A stretch of 64,000 nucleotides of DNA from Parasulfitobacter algicola. Lineage in GTDB: Bacteria > Pseudomonadota > Alphaproteobacteria > Rhodobacterales > Rhodobacteraceae. The position numbers were made by a program, and so were the translations under genes. Below, in pieces: positions 42,564-52,190 of this stretch (position 1 is the first letter of the stretch; each line of letters begins with the position of its first letter). Below the pieces are notes generated by a model. That model saw only the letters and a list, made by a program, of their open reading frames with translations. It was not told the origin of the DNA and ran no database searches. The stretch lies in assembly GCF_013315265.1 (NCBI RefSeq), contig NZ_JABUFE010000002.1, positions 62,001 through 126,000 on the forward strand, given 5' to 3'.

Positions 42564-44543
42564 GTGCAGAACAAGACGTCATTGTATGTCTATAACGGTG
42601 GCTTTCTGACACAAAAACGTGTCAGGCGTATTCTTGAATTGTCAGGATATGACATCCGTCTGGGCAAACCTGATGCGGACGCGATGATTGCAGTCTGGGG
42701 AAAAAGCCCGACTGCGCCACGTGGCGAAAGCATTGCTGATAAAACAAACGCGCCCCTTCTTCGGGTCGAGGACGCTTTTCTAAGATCAATCCATACCGGT
42801 CGCGATGGTGATGCGCCTTTGGGACTTACATTGGATAAAAGCGGCGTACATTTCGATGCGGCATCCGCATCAGATCTTGAAACACTTCTGGCAACGCATC
42901 CTTTGGATGACACCGCCCTTTTGAACCGCGGGCGTTATGCGGTTGAGCGGCTGCAAGAAGCTCATCTATCCAAATACAATAATTTTGATCCCGATATCCC
43001 GCACCCGGATCCTGGGTATGTTATCGTCATCGATCAAACCAAAGGCGACGCGTCCGTCACATCATGTGGCGCTAATTCTGCGACATTTCAGGAAATGCTG
43101 GTCTTTGCGCAGGAAGAAAATCCAGACGCCACAGTTTTGATCAAGACCCATCCTGAAACCCGCAGCGGGCATCGTGAAGGCTATTTTTCAAAGGCGCATG
43201 AAACGGGGCGCGTTCAATTATATGACGAAAATATATCGCCTTGGCGTTTGTTCGAAGGCGCTCGTGGTGTCTATACCGTCAGTTCTCAACTGGGGTTCGA
43301 GGCGATTTATGCCGGACACAAGCCCAAGGTTTTCGGCCAACCCTTTTATGCCGGATGGGGCTTAACCGACGACCGCATGCCTATTGATCGCAGGCAGCGC
43401 ACATTGACCCGTGCCCAACTTTTTGCAGCCGCGATGATCCTATATCCCACATGGTATGATCCATATCGCGATCAGCTATGCGAGTTGGAAGACGTTATAA
43501 CAACACTTGAAGCGCAAACACGCGCATGGCGAGAAGATCGCTTTGGTTGGTCCGCCCATGGCATGCGCTTGTGGAAACGCGCGCATTTACAGAAAATCTT
43601 TGGGCAGTCTCGCAAGATGGTTTTTAGCAAACATAATGCAAAAAACTATCGAACTATGGTTTGGGCCAATCAGTGGACACCTGATCTGCAAGACGCCACA
43701 CGGCTTGAGGATGGTTTTATCCGTTCAAGCGGTCTGGGTGCCGCACTTGTCCCACCTTTGTCATTGATTGGGGACCAACGTGGCATTTACTATGACCCCA
43801 ATCAGGAAAACGATCTGGAGCTTTTGATCGCAACGCGCGAAGAGCTTCCTGAATGGGCCGAGCGGCGCGCAGAAACCGTTATCAAAAAAATCATATCTGC
43901 AAGGCTAAGTAAATATAATCTGCAGGGCGCTTTGCATGATCTACCCGACGGCTATCGCATTCTGGTGCCAGGTCAGGTCGAAGATGATGCATCCATTCTG
44001 TTGGGCGCCCCGGATGTTTGTACCAACCTAGACATGCTCAAAGCTGTCAGGCACGCTAACCCCGATGCGATCTTGATCTATAAACCGCACCCTGACGTCG
44101 AAACCGGCCTGCGCAAAGGGACGTTAAGCGAAAATCAGGCCATGCAATACGCTGACGTCTTTGCGGCGAATACAGATCCCATATCGCTGATTGAACAGGT
44201 CAATGAGATATGGACAATGACATCATTAATAGGGTTCGAAGCGTTGTTGCGCAATGTGCCAGTCACCTGTTTGGGCGTTCCATTCTATGCAGGTTGGGGG
44301 CTGACGACCGACCTTATAACAACACCTGAACGCAGGCAGGCACGACCTTCACTACAAGCTTTTGTCTATGCGGCTTTGATAGATTACCCACGCTATTATG
44401 ATCCCATTACCAAGGGGCCATGCCCGATCGAAGTTGTTCTGGATCGCCTTGCAAATGATGAAATTCCCGCGCCTGGCGCTTTGAATAATACACTTTCAAA
44501 GGTGCAGGGTCTTTTCGCAAGCTACGCCTATCTTTGGCGCTAA
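42564..44543 (+). CDS. kpsC: Capsule polysaccharide Kdo transferase KpsC, two tandem domains
   Basis: 659 residues with a visible internal duplication. The N-terminal half has FLTQKRVRRILELSGYDI, LIKTHPETRSGHREG and VFGQPFYAGWGLTDDR; the C-terminal half repeats LIYKPHPDVETGLRKG and CLGVPFYAGWGLTTD. KpsC carries two beta-Kdo transferases that alternate linkages to build the poly-Kdo linker of group 2 capsules. The start is a GTG immediately after the export-gene stop, so translation is coupled. Its last 4 bases overlap the convergent ribD. No kpsM/T/E/F genes are in the window. Confidence 0.93.
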   Translation: MQNKTSLYVYNGGFLTQKRVRRILELSGYDIRLGKPDADAMIAVWGKSPTAPRGESIADKTNAPLLRVEDAFLRSIHTGRDGDAPLGLTLDKSGVHFDAASASDLETLLATHPLDDTALLNRGRYAVERLQEAHLSKYNNFDPDIPHPDPGYVIVIDQTKGDASVTSCGANSATFQEMLVFAQEENPDATVLIKTHPETRSGHREGYFSKAHETGRVQLYDENISPWRLFEGARGVYTVSSQLGFEAIYAGHKPKVFGQPFYAGWGLTDDRMPIDRRQRTLTRAQLFAAAMILYPTWYDPYRDQLCELEDVITTLEAQTRAWREDRFGWSAHGMRLWKRAHLQKIFGQSRKMVFSKHNAKNYRTMVWANQWTPDLQDATRLEDGFIRSSGLGAALVPPLSLIGDQRGIYYDPNQENDLELLIATREELPEWAERRAETVIKKIISARLSKYNLQGALHDLPDGYRILVPGQVEDDASILLGAPDVCTNLDMLKAVRHANPDAILIYKPHPDVETGLRKGTLSENQAMQYADVFAANTDPISLIEQVNEIWTMTSLIGFEALLRNVPVTCLGVPFYAGWGLTTDLITTPERRQARPSLQAFVYAALIDYPRYYDPITKGPCPIEVVLDRLANDEIPAPGALNNTLSKVQGLFASYAYLWR

Positions 44544-45634
44544 ATACGCCCCCACCGATGCATGACATCGCCGCCAATATTCTGCGTGTCGATCAGGTGA
44601 AAACGCGGGGCGTCATTTAATGCGTCAATGCCCATGGCCCCCAATCCGGGACGCCCTTCAGCGCCCAGTGCAAGCCCTGCGGTAAAGCCCACAAGTTCAT
44701 CAACCAAACCCGCATTCAGCAAGGATGCCGCCAGCGCGCCGCCGCCTTCGCAAAAGACGCGTGTCAAACCTGCGTTCCCAAGGTTTTGCAGAACAGAAGC
44801 AACATCCAGCTGCCGACCAATCAAATCACATGGGAACAGTCTTGCCCCTAAATCCGCCCATTTGCGGCACACGTCAGGGTCCGCATCCGTACCATGACAT
44901 ATCCATATCGGAATATCGCGCGCTGTTTCAGCCAGAATGCTATGTGTCGGAATATCCAGTTTGCGCGATACGACCACACGCACAGGTTGGTGCTGAACAC
45001 CCAAATCACGAACCGTCAAACTGGGATTATCCGCTCGCGCAGTCCCGCCGCCAACCATCACAGCATCATGGGTGCCACGCATCGCGTGAACCCAACGCCG
45101 CGCCTTAGGGCCGGTGATCCACTGACTTTCGCCATTTGCTGTAGCAATCCGCCCATCAAAACTGGTCGCAAGCTTCAATGTTACCATCGGCCGGCCCTGC
45201 GTGACCTTTAGAAAGAAGCCCTTGTGCGCCAAGACCGCTTGATCCGCCAAAACACCTGTTGTCACCTGAACCCCCGCCGCGCGCAATTGTGCGAAACCTT
45301 TGCCAGAAACACGGGGATCATCGTCGGTCAAAGGGGCTACGACACGCGAAACACCTGCTTTGATCAATGCATCCGTGCAAGGCGGCGTTTGCCCATGATG
45401 CGCGCAAGGCTCAAGCGAAACATAGGCCACCCCCCCCCGCGCCATACCACCCGCTTGTGACAATGCGATGACCTCAGCGTGCGGTCGACCACCCTTGGCA
45501 GTAACCCCGCGTCCGATAATGCGGCCGTTGTTTACGATCACACAACCAACCGCTGGATTTGGCCAGCATCGACCAAGGCCACGCCGTCCCAGGGAAAGCG
45601 CAAGCGACATAAAGCGTTGATCGTCAGTGATCAC
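44540..45634 (-). CDS. ribD: Bifunctional riboflavin biosynthesis deaminase/reductase
   Basis: 364 residues. The deaminase domain (~1-145) has the zinc motifs HAEV in [10 protein letters not shown] and [11 protein letters not shown]; the reductase domain begins near [15 protein letters not shown] with WITG and [16 protein letters not shown]. It performs the second and third steps of riboflavin synthesis. The start is a GTG overlapping the nrdR stop (GTGA), consistent with homologues starting just there. The rest of the rib operon is 4.7 kb away, beyond the capsule genes. Confidence 0.95.
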   Translation of the reverse strand: MITDDQRFMSLALSLGRRGLGRCWPNPAVGCVIVNNGRIIGRGVTAKGGRPHAEVIALSQAGGMARGGVAYVSLEPCAHHGQTPPCTDALIKAGVSRVVAPLTDDDPRVSGKGFAQLRAAGVQVTTGVLADQAVLAHKGFFLKVTQGRPMVTLKLATSFDGRIATANGESQWITGPKARRWVHAMRGTHDAVMVGGGTARADNPSLTVRDLGVQHQPVRVVVSRKLDIPTHSILAETARDIPIWICHGTDADPDVCRKWADLGARLFPCDLIGRQLDVASVLQNLGNAGLTRVFCEGGGALAASLLNAGLVDELVGFTAGLALGAEGRPGLGAMGIDALNDAPRFHLIDTQNIGGDVMHRWGRI

Positions 45635-46101
45635 ACGTCTTCGGCAGGGTCGTCCGGACGCAGTTCAGATACGAACTTATCGAAATCATCTGCCGCCTGG
45701 AAGTTCTTATAAACGCTCGCAAAACGCACATAGGCAACTGTGTCAATACGTGCCAGTGCTTCCATCACTATCTCGCCAATGGTTTTACTTGGGATATCGG
45801 TTTCGCCCATGCTTTCCAACCGCCGCACGATACCAGAAATCATCTGGTCCATACGTTCTGGCTCAACAGGGCGCTTCTGCAGTGCGATACGTATAGATCG
45901 TTCCAACTTGTCGCGATCAAAATCTTCGCGTCGGCCATTGGTTTTGATGACCACCAGATCACGCAGTTGAACACGTTCATAAGTCGTGAAACGCCCCCCG
46001 CATGCCGGACAAAACCTGCGCCGCCGAATGGCAACGTGATCCTCTGCCGGTCTTGAATCTTTGACTTGCGTGTCGATATTCCCGCAAAACGGACAGCGCA
46101 T
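45631..46101 (-). CDS. nrdR: Transcriptional repressor NrdR
   Basis: 156 residues. A zinc ribbon (CPFCG at the N-terminus, [13 protein letters not shown]) is followed by an ATP-cone (residues ~48-138) that senses ATP/dATP. NrdR represses ribonucleotide reductase genes. The ATG at 46101 follows AAGGGGG by 6 bases; the frame to 46161 is an extension without ribosome site. It is coupled to ribD, the standard order in this group. A perfect DnaA box lies 51-59 bases upstream. Confidence 0.96.
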   Translation of the reverse strand: MRCPFCGNIDTQVKDSRPAEDHVAIRRRRFCPACGGRFTTYERVQLRDLVVIKTNGRREDFDRDKLERSIRIALQKRPVEPERMDQMISGIVRRLESMGETDIPSKTIGEIVMEALARIDTVAYVRFASVYKNFQAADDFDKFVSELRPDDPAEDV

Positions 46102-46151
46102 TCGCGTCCCCCTTGTATCTTTAATTCCGCCTCTGGGGTCTTCGCCCCTTG

Positions 46152-46160
46152 TTATCCACA
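46152..46160 (+). promoter_or_regulatory. Perfect DnaA box upstream of nrdR
   Basis: Exact TTATCCACA in the nrdR promoter region. DnaA control of nucleotide-reduction genes is known in other bacteria; here it is only suggested. Confidence 0.45.
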
Positions 46161-46256
46161 CGGACTATAGGTGACACGCTACCGTTTGGGTAGAGGGGAA
46201 ATGCAGATACTTGATATTGAATACAAAATGCTGTCTTAGGTTTTGCGAAAGCCAAG

Positions 46257-46679
46257 TTAGTCGTTGATCCGGCTGCCTTTTGTATTTTTACATAAAAATA
46301 CAGAATGCCCGACTGTTCGACTTAATCCAATATTGCGGGGTGACAGAACAAAGCTGTTTTTTGCACTACGCTTTGCGCCAGCCGGAACCAACTTAAAACC
46401 CATGCTGCGTTGGTTTGCGCGTGTTGGGCTACCGCCAGGTGCACGGCTAATGACAATACGGTCTGTCGTGTCAGCCCCTAATTTACGCCGCGCAAAGTCA
46501 CCGGCTGCACAAAAGTAATCCGATCCATGCGAGCCTGCGCGGGTGAAAACCTCAATCTCGGATCCGGCGCCAGATTGGGTGCGCAATCCGTTCAACGCCA
46601 ATAAAGACTCTGCGGATGCAACTGCAGGCACACCAAATAAAACAGCTACAATAAGTGGCTTCAGATAAGACATAAGCAT
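46257..46679 (-). CDS. Secreted protein of unknown function
   Basis: 140 residues with a clean signal peptide (YLKPLIVAVLFGVPAVASA). The mature part is ~115 residues with two cysteines (YFCAAGDF and SVFLCKNT) likely joined in the periplasm, and a conserved-looking core FARRKLGADTTDRIVISRAPGGSPT. I recall similar small proteins in Roseobacters without known function. The ATG at 46679 has AAAGGA 6 bases upstream; a second ATG at 46673 is possible. A 345-base gene-free stretch precedes it. Confidence 0.7.
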   Translation of the reverse strand: MLMSYLKPLIVAVLFGVPAVASAESLLALNGLRTQSGAGSEIEVFTRAGSHGSDYFCAAGDFARRKLGADTTDRIVISRAPGGSPTRANQRSMGFKLVPAGAKRSAKNSFVLSPRNIGLSRTVGHSVFLCKNTKGSRIND

Positions 46680-47023
46680 GATCCTTTTTAAATCTGCTTT
46701 ATAAATATAGTCGGTTTCACATTAATACGCCAGATTACACACCACATGGCTGGCTCACGCTAAATGGACCACGATCCTATGGTGCGGCGCGTTGCGATGT
46801 TCAAAGACATCAATTCCTTGCTTAGCGCCATGACCGAATTATTCATTCGTAACAGGGCTTCGTAATTAAAGTTGAATGCGTTCTGATCTATCTATCCACT
46901 ATTCGATACGACAAAAAATTCTAAGATCATAAGCTGAATGATAGCATATCTATACCATCAAGTCGCAACGACCGCATCGTACTTTCTAGCAAAATACCAA
47001 AACTAGCCTTAATCAACGTAAAA
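46680..47023. other. Gene-free AT-rich stretch
   Basis: 344 bases, visibly richer in A/T than the surroundings, between the secreted protein and the end of the DUF616 gene. I see no repeat, tRNA or clear hairpin terminator. A 33-codon ORF at 46764-46865 lacks a ribosome site and is not called. Confidence 0.5.
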
Positions 47024-47815
47024 TTAAGAACTTGAAGATCCCTTGCTTAGTTTTGAAAATATTTTCTTAATTCTTTGTAAAAATTTCTTTTTCTTCTTTT
47101 TTTGTTTTGCAGTTGACCAATCTCTTCTCTGCTTTCTTCTAAAAATCGGCCATTCAAACAGCGCGGCTTTATTAAGGCCAATATCTTCAAGAAAAAACGG
47201 AACGATGTTACAACGCCGCGCAGTAAAGCCAAAACTCAACTGATCACGGCGTGAAAAGACAAGTAAATGTTCGAACCAAAGTCTACCAAGCTTTACCAAA
47301 TCAGGCGCACGGTGATTACGCACGATAAATCCACCATAGATTAATCCCGCCTCTTCAGGGTATCCCTGTGCTCTGTAGACACGCATTTGATTGCGTATGG
47401 TCTCCTCGGTATCTTTATATGCATCTATACAAGCGTTTGCCTCCGCATAAACACACGTCCGGTCAGGATGGCGCGTGAACGAAATAGTGGGCGCTCCTGC
47501 GTCTTCAAGCGCGGTTATCAATTGTAAAGGATCAACGATGATACGGGCATTATTATCGATATAAATCGACCAATCAACGTCTGGGAAATACGCATCCGGC
47601 ATAAGTTTTGCACGCCGAGACGCACGATTCACATCCAAAGTTGAGCTATCATCAAAGAGTAATGTCATACCAGATGGCAGTTTCAAATCAGCATCGTCTG
47701 ACACAACAACACAAGGATAGTGTCCAAGGGCATCACCAAATACTGTTGTGTTGAACGGTTCGGGCTTGCCGTAATAACAACTAAAAAGAACAATTCTTAA
47801 TGCGTCGTCACTCAA
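47024..47815 (-). CDS. DUF616-type glycosyltransferase domain protein
   Basis: 263 residues. The core resembles the DUF616 (TOD1/MUCI70-like) glycosyltransferase family: YPCVVVSDDADL, ASRRAKLMPDAYFPDVDWSIYIDNNARIIVDP with the DxN/D-type metal motif, and FTRHPDRTCVYAEANACI. The C-terminal 40 residues are extremely basic with a run of seven Lys, perhaps a membrane or nucleic-acid contact. The start appears to be a TTG at 47815, since no ATG or GTG fits before the stop 24 bases upstream. It lies directly below rpoD and could be read from the same transcript. Confidence 0.75.
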   Translation of the reverse strand: MSDDALRIVLFSCYYGKPEPFNTTVFGDALGHYPCVVVSDDADLKLPSGMTLLFDDSSTLDVNRASRRAKLMPDAYFPDVDWSIYIDNNARIIVDPLQLITALEDAGAPTISFTRHPDRTCVYAEANACIDAYKDTEETIRNQMRVYRAQGYPEEAGLIYGGFIVRNHRAPDLVKLGRLWFEHLLVFSRRDQLSFGFTARRCNIVPFFLEDIGLNKAALFEWPIFRRKQRRDWSTAKQKKKKKKFLQRIKKIFSKLSKGSSSS

Positions 47816-47839
47816 TGCCGAAGACCCTACTATCAGCGG

Positions 47840-49819
47840 TCATTGATCCAAGAAACTCCGCAGCTTGCGGCTGCGACTTGGGTGCTTGAGTTTCCGTAGT
47901 GCTTTCGCTTCAATCTGACGGATACGTTCACGGGTGACGCTGAACTGCTGGCCAACTTCCTCAAGCGTGTGGTCTGTATTCATGCCGATGCCGAACCGCA
48001 TGCGCAACACACGTTCTTCACGCGGCGTTAGACTGGCCAGCACACGCGTCGTGGTTTCTTTCAGATTTTCCTGAATGGCACTGTCCAGTGGCAATACGGC
48101 GTTTTTATCTTCGATGAAATCGCCAAGCTGGCTGTCTTCTTCATCCCCAATCGGGGTTTCCAATGAAATAGGTTCTTTGGCGATTTTCATCACCTTGCGC
48201 ACTTTCTCAAGTGGCATCTGCAGTTTTGCGGCCAATTCCTCGGGCGTGGGTTCGCGGCCGATTTCGTGCAGCATCTGACGGCCTGTACGGACCAGTTTGT
48301 TAATCGTTTCGATCATATGGACCGGAATACGAATGGTACGCGCCTGATCCGCAATAGATCGCGTAATCGCCTGACGGATCCACCACGTCGCATAAGTCGA
48401 AAACTTATAGCCCCGGCGATATTCAAACTTGTCCACGGCCTTCATCAGACCGATGTTACCTTCCTGAATGAGATCAAGAAATTGCAAGCCACGATTGGTG
48501 TATTTCTTGGCAATTGAGATCACAAGACGCAGGTTTGCTTCGACCATTTCTTTCTTGGCCTGACGCGCTTCTTTTTCACCCTTTTGAACCTGTTGCACGA
48601 TGCGGCGGAATTCGCTGATATCAAGGCCAACATATTGGCCGACCTGGGCCATATCTGACCGCAGCTCTTCAACCTTCGGCGTTGACCGCTCGATAAAGGC
48701 CTGCCAGCCACGTCCTGGCTTTTCGGCCATCCGTTCCAGCCACGTCGGATCCAGTTCGTACCCGCGATAGGCATCAACAAACTCACGCCGGTTAATACGC
48801 GCCTGATCGGCCAGTTTCACCATATTTGAATCAATCGACATAATCCGGCGGTTGATGCCATACAGCTGGTCAATCAACGCTTCGATCCGATTGTTGTGCA
48901 AATGCAGTTCATTGACCAGAACTACGATTTCTGCGCGCAGCTTTTGGTAAATCTTTTCTTCTTTTTCCGTAAAACTGGCATCTTCGTTCAGCGTTGCCGA
49001 GATACGCAAATCCTGCATTTCGCTAAGCTTGATGTAATCGCGCGCAATCAGTTCAAGCGTCTCAAGCACTTGTGGCTTAAGGGCCGCTTCCATCGCGGCC
49101 AGCGACATGTTGGCCTGTTCATCTTCGTCGTCGTCATCATCTTTGGCAATCGGGTTGCCATCAGCATCCAATTCGGGTTGATCATCTTCTTGCTTCGGGG
49201 CGGCGGCCGCACCAATAACGGCGGTGTCCACAACAGGCGTTTCATCGTCGCCCATGGCATTGCCAAATGTAGTCTCCAGATCAATGACATCGCGCAGCAA
49301 AATATCTTCGCTTAGTAATTCGTCACGCCAGATCGTGATCGCCTGAAAGGTCAAAGGGCTTTCGCACAAACCTGCGATCATCGTGTTGCGGCCAGCTTCA
49401 ATACGCTTGGCAATCGCGATTTCACCTTCGCGACTTAGCAGTTCAACCGATCCCATTTCGCGCAAATACATGCGCACCGGATCGTCTGTGCGATCCAACT
49501 TTTCGGTTTCCTGCGCAGCAACAGCCACCTCGCGCGCACCAGAGGTTGTGACAATATCGGTCGAGCCTTTCTGCTCTTCCTCTTCAGCCTCTTCATCTTC
49601 GATGATATTGATGCCCATTTCCGACAGCATCGACATCACATCTTCGATTTGTTCAGAATTTACCTGTTCAGGCGGCAAAACCTGATTGAGCTGATCGTAA
49701 GTGACATAGCCCTTTTCCCGCGCATCTGCGATCATCTTTTTGACAGCGGTCTGGCTTGCATCACCAGACATTTCGTTGTCCTGATCGTCAGATTTACGGT
49801 CGTCTGTATCCTTGGCCAT
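47840..49819 (-). CDS. rpoD: Housekeeping sigma factor sigma-70 (RpoD)
   Basis: 659 residues. Region 1.1 at the N-terminus, region 1.2 with [22 protein letters not shown], an acidic non-conserved insert (~210-250, rich in Asp/Glu), region 2 with [50 protein letters not shown] (quoted only as landmarks: [12 protein letters not shown] and [10 protein letters not shown]), region 3, and region 4 with [26 protein letters not shown] precedes the ATG. It follows dnaG in the usual macromolecular-synthesis order with a 143-base spacer containing a hairpin. Confidence 0.98.
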   Translation of the reverse strand: MAKDTDDRKSDDQDNEMSGDASQTAVKKMIADAREKGYVTYDQLNQVLPPEQVNSEQIEDVMSMLSEMGINIIEDEEAEEEEQKGSTDIVTTSGAREVAVAAQETEKLDRTDDPVRMYLREMGSVELLSREGEIAIAKRIEAGRNTMIAGLCESPLTFQAITIWRDELLSEDILLRDVIDLETTFGNAMGDDETPVVDTAVIGAAAAPKQEDDQPELDADGNPIAKDDDDDEDEQANMSLAAMEAALKPQVLETLELIARDYIKLSEMQDLRISATLNEDASFTEKEEKIYQKLRAEIVVLVNELHLHNNRIEALIDQLYGINRRIMSIDSNMVKLADQARINRREFVDAYRGYELDPTWLERMAEKPGRGWQAFIERSTPKVEELRSDMAQVGQYVGLDISEFRRIVQQVQKGEKEARQAKKEMVEANLRLVISIAKKYTNRGLQFLDLIQEGNIGLMKAVDKFEYRRGYKFSTYATWWIRQAITRSIADQARTIRIPVHMIETINKLVRTGRQMLHEIGREPTPEELAAKLQMPLEKVRKVMKIAKEPISLETPIGDEEDSQLGDFIEDKNAVLPLDSAIQENLKETTTRVLASLTPREERVLRMRFGIGMNTDHTLEEVGQQFSVTRERIRQIEAKALRKLKHPSRSRKLRSFLDQ

Positions 49820-49873
49820 GCGGAGTTCCTTGTTCGGATCGTACTGAATGCGAGGCGAATCATGTGTAAAGTG

Positions 49874-49907
49874 AAGCGAATCACCAGAAGGTTCAACCGA
49901 TTCGCTT
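49874..49907 (-). other. Hairpin in the dnaG-rpoD spacer
   Basis: AAGCGAATC and GATTCGCTT form a perfect 9-bp stem around 16 bases. A third GCGAATC lies at 49854-49860. No T tract follows on the coding strand, so it may be an mRNA processing or stability element rather than a terminator. Confidence 0.4.
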
Positions 49908-49962
49908 ATTGGCTTAGTGTTATTTATCTAGAGATTCTTTACCAAACGACCGATCTGCAACA

Positions 49963-51909
49963 CTATTTATGTCGTGGACCGCCTTTGGCAAAGTCAATCT
50001 TTCCAAGAAGATCATCAAGAGCTGTGCGTTCATCACGTTTTACCTTTGCACCATTGGGGCCAAGCTCATAATCCGCCTTATCATCATTATTCGTTTTTCC
50101 TGCTCGGTTCATCGCATGCGCCGCTTGCGATAATCGCCATGTCAAACCCTCATCTGCTATGCCAGACAGGTCTTCGACGGCCTCGTCAATCTCGCGCTGA
50201 TGTCCCCGTCTTGCATCAAGTTTTGCAAACTCTTCGGCCACACACATTATTGCCACTTCTGAATTCCCTGCTTTACGCACAGGCGGTGCTATGGCCACAT
50301 GGCGTTGTGCAAACAGTTTTTCAAGGGCTTCACCCCCAATCTCATCTCTCATTTTCTGGGTAAAGATTACAGTATCCAGTCCGACATGGCGCAGCAACGC
50401 ATCGCGCAGCACAGCGTGATCAGCCGAAAAGCAATCCATCCGCTCAAGTTGGCTTTCAAATTCTGGCAAGATATCCGGGTTAAGGACCAATGAAGCAAGA
50501 ATAACCGCCTCGCGCAGCTGATCTTCGAAAGTGCCGTCTCCGGCTGCTAAGGCTGAATTTTTTGTCGTAGGCAAAGGAACATCGGGTGCTTGCCATCCGC
50601 GTCCCTTTTTGGGGAAATCTCGTACAGGGCGAAATAAATCCCAACGCAACCGTTTAATTTCTTCACCATAATGGCTGCGAATTGATGGGTCACGGATCAA
50701 CTTGATCTTTTCACGCAAGGCTTTGTCCAAAGACGCCTTGCGCTCCGGGCTATCAAATACCTTACCTTCAATTTCACGCCGCCACAGCAACTGGACCATT
50801 GGTAACGCGTTATCCAATAATTTTTGAAAGGCCCCTGCCCCCTGTGCGCGGATCAGGTCATCAGGATCTTGCCCATCAGGCATGATCGCAAAGCGTAACG
50901 ATTGCCCGGCTTCCAGCATCGGTAATGCCAGATCAACCAATCGCTGCGCAGCACGCAATCCGGCTTTATCACCGTCCAATGCAATGATCGGTTCTGGCGC
51001 AATGCGCCATAACAAACGCAATTGATCTTCGGTGATGGCTGTTCCAAGCGGCGCAACCGTTGCCTCAAAACCGCCCTCAGACAGCGCAATGACATCCATG
51101 TAACCTTCGGCAACAACCAAAGGCACGCCCTTTCCAGCCGCCTCACGCGCGGGGCCGTGGTTGTAAAGGCTACGACCCTTATCGAACAACTCAGTCTCGG
51201 GGCTATTCAGATATTTGGCGCGCGCGTTGGGATCCATCGCACGACCCCCCAGACCGATACAGCGCTCGCGCGGATCACGGATCGGAAAGATAATGCGACC
51301 GCGGAAACGATCATAAGGTTCACCGCCATCATCAGGACGCGCCGCAAGGCCTGCATCCACGACCAAATCGGCCTCAACCCCTTTGCTGGTGAGATGTTGA
51401 AATACGCCCTGACGCATATCAGGGGCGAACCCAATGTCAAAGCGACCCTGCGTCGCCTCGCTCAAGCCTCTGCGCGTCAGATATTCCCGCGCGTCTTGGG
51501 CGGCTGCAGTTTTAAGCTGCAGACGATAATATTGCACCGCCTGCTCCATGACCTGCGCTAGTTCGGACCGCTTATCAGCTTTCTCTTGCGCCTGCGGATC
51601 CCGTTCCGGCATGGGCATACCGGTTTCGCGCGCAAGTATTTCGATCGCCTCCATAAAGCCCACGTTTTCCGTTTCCCGTACAAAAGAGATCGCATCGCCT
51701 TTAGCATGGCAGCCAAAACAATAATAAAAGCCCTTACGATCATCGACGTGAAAGCTGGCGGTTTTTTCTTGATGAAATGGGCAAGGTGCCCACATGTCGC
51801 CTTTGCCCTGATTGGATTTCCGCGTATCCCACATGACCTTTCGCCCGACGACTTGGGTCAGTGATATCCGTGTGCGCAGTTCATCTAAAAAACCGGGGGG
51901 TAGACTCAT
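49963..51909 (-). CDS. dnaG: DNA primase
   Basis: 648 residues. The N-terminal CHC2 zinc ribbon (CPFHQEKTASFHV, YYCFGCHAKGDAI), the catalytic core (~120-330) with the TOPRIM domain VVAEGYMDVIAL and IALDGDKAGLRAA, and a C-terminal helicase-binding region. It makes RNA primers at the replication fork. The ATG at 51909 gives the expected MSLPPGFLDELRTR start; the frame to 51942 is spurious. It precedes rpoD on the same strand. Confidence 0.97.
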   Translation of the reverse strand: MSLPPGFLDELRTRISLTQVVGRKVMWDTRKSNQGKGDMWAPCPFHQEKTASFHVDDRKGFYYCFGCHAKGDAISFVRETENVGFMEAIEILARETGMPMPERDPQAQEKADKRSELAQVMEQAVQYYRLQLKTAAAQDAREYLTRRGLSEATQGRFDIGFAPDMRQGVFQHLTSKGVEADLVVDAGLAARPDDGGEPYDRFRGRIIFPIRDPRERCIGLGGRAMDPNARAKYLNSPETELFDKGRSLYNHGPAREAAGKGVPLVVAEGYMDVIALSEGGFEATVAPLGTAITEDQLRLLWRIAPEPIIALDGDKAGLRAAQRLVDLALPMLEAGQSLRFAIMPDGQDPDDLIRAQGAGAFQKLLDNALPMVQLLWRREIEGKVFDSPERKASLDKALREKIKLIRDPSIRSHYGEEIKRLRWDLFRPVRDFPKKGRGWQAPDVPLPTTKNSALAAGDGTFEDQLREAVILASLVLNPDILPEFESQLERMDCFSADHAVLRDALLRHVGLDTVIFTQKMRDEIGGEALEKLFAQRHVAIAPPVRKAGNSEVAIMCVAEEFAKLDARRGHQREIDEAVEDLSGIADEGLTWRLSQAAHAMNRAGKTNNDDKADYELGPNGAKVKRDERTALDDLLGKIDFAKGGPRHK

Positions 51910-51986
51910 AGAGGATGTTTTATCTTTTTCTTGCAGAAACACAAAGGGGCGCTGGTGCGCATTCGTTCTGGCACTTCGTGCATATT

Positions 51987-52030
51987 GGGGCTTTGCCCCA
52001 AACCCCAGAATATTTTAACCAAGAAGAAGG
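51987..52030 (+). repeat. Intergenic repeat, copy 1 (with GGGGC/GCCCC hairpin)
   Basis: A GGGGC-TTT-GCCCC hairpin, then CCCAGAATATTTTAACCAAGAAGAAGG in part. The GAATATTT...CCAAGAAGAAG core recurs inverted at 52125-52158. I remember this kind of sequence from many intergenic regions of Rhodobacteraceae; its function is unknown to me. Confidence 0.6.
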
Positions 52031-52124
52031 ATTTGGGCAGTATTCCATATGTGCGGTACAGGCGGGAACGCCGATGACCGCCCAAGGAGAAGGCGTCTTG
52101 CAGATTTGCAGGGCGTCTTTTTTT

Positions 52125-52158
52125 CTTCTTCTTGGCTTAAATATTCCCGCCGGAGGCG
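52125..52158 (-). repeat. Intergenic repeat, copy 2 (inverted)
   Basis: CTTCTTCTTGGCTTAAATATTCCCGCCGGAGGCG in overlapping parts; its reverse complement shares the GGAATATTTAAGCCAAGAAGAAG core with copy 1. The two copies face each other across ~95 bases between queG and dnaG. Confidence 0.6.
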
Positions 52159-52190
52159 TCGCGGAGCGCGTCAACGCGGCGCAAAACCTT

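Noticed and set aside
46362-46404. GGAAC followed by CGTT (plus strand) within the secreted protein region
   Set aside because: The spacer is 19 bases and it points into the antisense of a gene.
46764-46865. 33-codon ORF in the gap before the secreted protein
   Set aside because: No ribosome site, immediately preceded by a stop, no recognisable sequence.
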